DNA of 64,000 bases. It comes from MADRE3 sp963718195 (GTDB taxonomy: Bacteria; Desulfobacterota; Desulfobulbia; Desulfobulbales; Desulfocapsaceae). Position 1 is the first letter of the stretch. Each line of letters starts with the position of its first letter. Shown piece by piece: positions 62,986-64,000 of this stretch. A program made the position numbers and the translations under genes. The DNA lies in the NCBI GenBank assembly GCA_963718195.1, contig CAVQYQ010000004.1, positions 248,001-312,000 of the forward strand, in the 5' to 3' direction. The notes under the pieces were generated by a model. That model did not search any database, was not told the DNA's origin, and saw nothing but the letters and a program-made list of their open reading frames with translations.

Positions 62986-63962
62986 TGCATCTAGTGAGGA
63001 CGTCATTGTTTATACTTTTTATGGCTGCAGTGGTCGGCTGGCTTTCCTATACCTTCTGGCATGCCTACCAGCCAAAGCCTTTACGCATACAGGGCCAGAT
63101 TGAAGCTCAGCAGTACAATATTGGCTCAAAAGTACCGGGGCGAATAGACGAGGTGTATGTGAGAAAAGGGGATCAGGTAAAAAAAGGACAACTTATCTTT
63201 TCTCTTCACAGCCCGGAAATTGACGCCAAGCTGGCCCAGGCCCAGGCAGGACATGATGCAGCGGAAGCACTGGCCGAAGAGGTGAATATCGGAGCACGTA
63301 CGCAACAGATCAAGGCTGCACGGGATCAATGGATGCAGGCCAAAGCGGCCGAAGATCTGCTCGCGAAGACCTACCAGCGTATTAATAACTTATATAAAGA
63401 TGGAGTTGTTGCCGAACAGCAGCGGGATGAGATCCACACCAAGCACCTGGCCGCCCGATACACCAGCAGTGCCGCCTTACAGATGTACAAACTCGCAGAG
63501 GAAGGCGCGCGCGATGAGACAAAAAAGGCGGCTGAAGATAAAGCCCGCATGGCTGCAGGAGCAGTAGCCGAAGTTGAGGTATATGCAGCCGATACGACAA
63601 TCAAAAGCTGGCATGACGGGGAGGTCACGCAAGTTCTGCTGCGCAGCGGCGAGTTGGCGCCCCAGGGATTCCCTGTCGTGACAATAATCGACATGAGTGA
63701 CGCCTATGCAGTCTTTCATGTACGGGAAGACGAGCTAAGCGAATTTCCTAAAGGCAGTGAGTTTGACGTTACTATCCCCGCTTTGGGGGATAAAAAGTAT
63801 CGTTTCAGGGTCTCTTACATTTCGGCTATGGGTGATTTTGCAACATGGCGAGCGACAAACGTCGACACCGGGTTTGACATGCGTACCTTTGAAATTGAGG
63901 CCCGGCCTGTACAAAAAACCGAAGGACTGCGAGCAGGAATGAGCGTGCTCATTGTGCGATAA
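62985..63962 (+). CDS. HlyD-family membrane-fusion protein (YhiI/EmrA-like)
   Basis: A 325-residue periplasmic adaptor with one N-terminal anchor (SLFILFMAAVVGWLSYTFW). Lipoyl-like halves are visible (GQIEAQQYNIGSKVPGRIDEVYVRKGDQVKKGQLIF and the matching IKSWHDGEVTQVLLRSGELAPQGFPVVTIID), separated by a long alpha hairpin with an interrupted coiled coil. It bridges the inner-membrane transporter and TolC. Its ATG overlaps the tolC stop (TGATG), and its own stop overlaps the next ATG (TAATG), showing tight translational coupling. Confidence 0.9.
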   Translation: MHLVRTSLFILFMAAVVGWLSYTFWHAYQPKPLRIQGQIEAQQYNIGSKVPGRIDEVYVRKGDQVKKGQLIFSLHSPEIDAKLAQAQAGHDAAEALAEEVNIGARTQQIKAARDQWMQAKAAEDLLAKTYQRINNLYKDGVVAEQQRDEIHTKHLAARYTSSAALQMYKLAEEGARDETKKAAEDKARMAAGAVAEVEVYAADTTIKSWHDGEVTQVLLRSGELAPQGFPVVTIIDMSDAYAVFHVREDELSEFPKGSEFDVTIPALGDKKYRFRVSYISAMGDFATWRATNVDTGFDMRTFEIEARPVQKTEGLRAGMSVLIVR

Positions 63963-64000
63963 TGGAGCACTCTTTTTTTTCATGTATAAAAAGAGAGTTG
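63962..64000 (+). CDS. Start of ABC-2-type permease or related exporter subunit, cut by the window
   Basis: The ATG at 63962 overlaps the HlyD stop (TAATG) and opens MEHSFFSCIKREL to the edge. ABC-2 permeases next to HlyD genes (YhhJ/YhiI-type operons) often begin with a short cytoplasmic basic helix of this kind. Only 13 residues are visible, so the family is inferred from context. Confidence 0.55.
   Translation, partial: MEHSFFSCIKREL

Noticed and set aside
1..64000. CRISPR arrays, tRNA, rRNA, prophage or plasmid origin
   Set aside because: Looked for regularly spaced repeats, tRNA-like ends and integrase or replication genes; none seen.

Overview
The window reads as a moderate-GC chromosome segment of a Gram-negative bacterium. 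An LpxC domain, a TolC/HlyD export system, outer-membrane lipoprotein signals and periplasmic sensors support this. A rubredoxin, an anaerobic-type GlpABC next to GlpD, a RACo-type corrinoid-protein activator, CCG-type iron-sulfur proteins and a PrkA/YeaH/SpoVR operon together suggest an anaerobic or microaerotolerant, probably marine or halotolerant Desulfobacterota (Desulfobulbales-like) organism. The lineage is an inference from gene content; no rRNA or tRNA gene was seen.

Layout. 0-4.2 kb: a MarR-type regulator cut by the left edge, then a glycine betaine ABC importer (proV-proW-proX) on the minus strand, with two inverted repeats in the proV leader. 4.5-11.9 kb: a minus-strand stress operon prkA - yeaH (DUF444) - spoVR - second PrkA-like ATPase. 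12.1-15.5 kb: small housekeeping genes (YaiI-like, cold-shock-like, DUF3553), a double 4Fe-4S protein and a membrane-anchored parvulin, with a probable unlisted small membrane protein between the last two. 16-18.8 kb: a membrane protein and a GGDEF-EAL protein. 18.9-24.9 kb: an MFS carrier, rubredoxin, glyoxylate carboligase with two GntR-like operators, then ornithine and aspartate carbamoyltransferases. 25-34.6 kb: the glycerol-3-phosphate regulon (glpR, glpD, glpK, glpA, frameshifted glpB, glpC) with a PilZ gene. 34.8-40.1 kb: a RACo-like activator, several small hypotheticals and a GST. 40.8-52.7 kb: one four-gene signalling operon made of a triple-SBP multi-PAS sensor without a kinase, a TorT-like binding protein, a 1692-residue hybrid histidine kinase and a CheY-like protein. 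53-58.5 kb: dodecin, a receiver-LpxC fusion, an AT-rich cluster of unknown envelope genes, a thioredoxin and a thioesterase. 59.6-64 kb: an NAD(P)-binding protein, then TolC-HlyD-ABC permease cut by the right edge.

Four copies of a roughly 140-bp element are scattered through the window (375-514, 25756-25895, 34643-34784, 40195-40290). Each full copy is one long imperfect palindrome with GAGCC/GGCTC ends and a 4-5 bp direct repeat at the insertion point. Three copies lie just upstream of minus-strand start codons (marR-like, glpR, GST). This is a MITE-like family. The other strongest unusual items are the receiver-LpxC fusion, the paired operators in front of gcl, the TorT-linked sensor operon, and the interrupted glpB.
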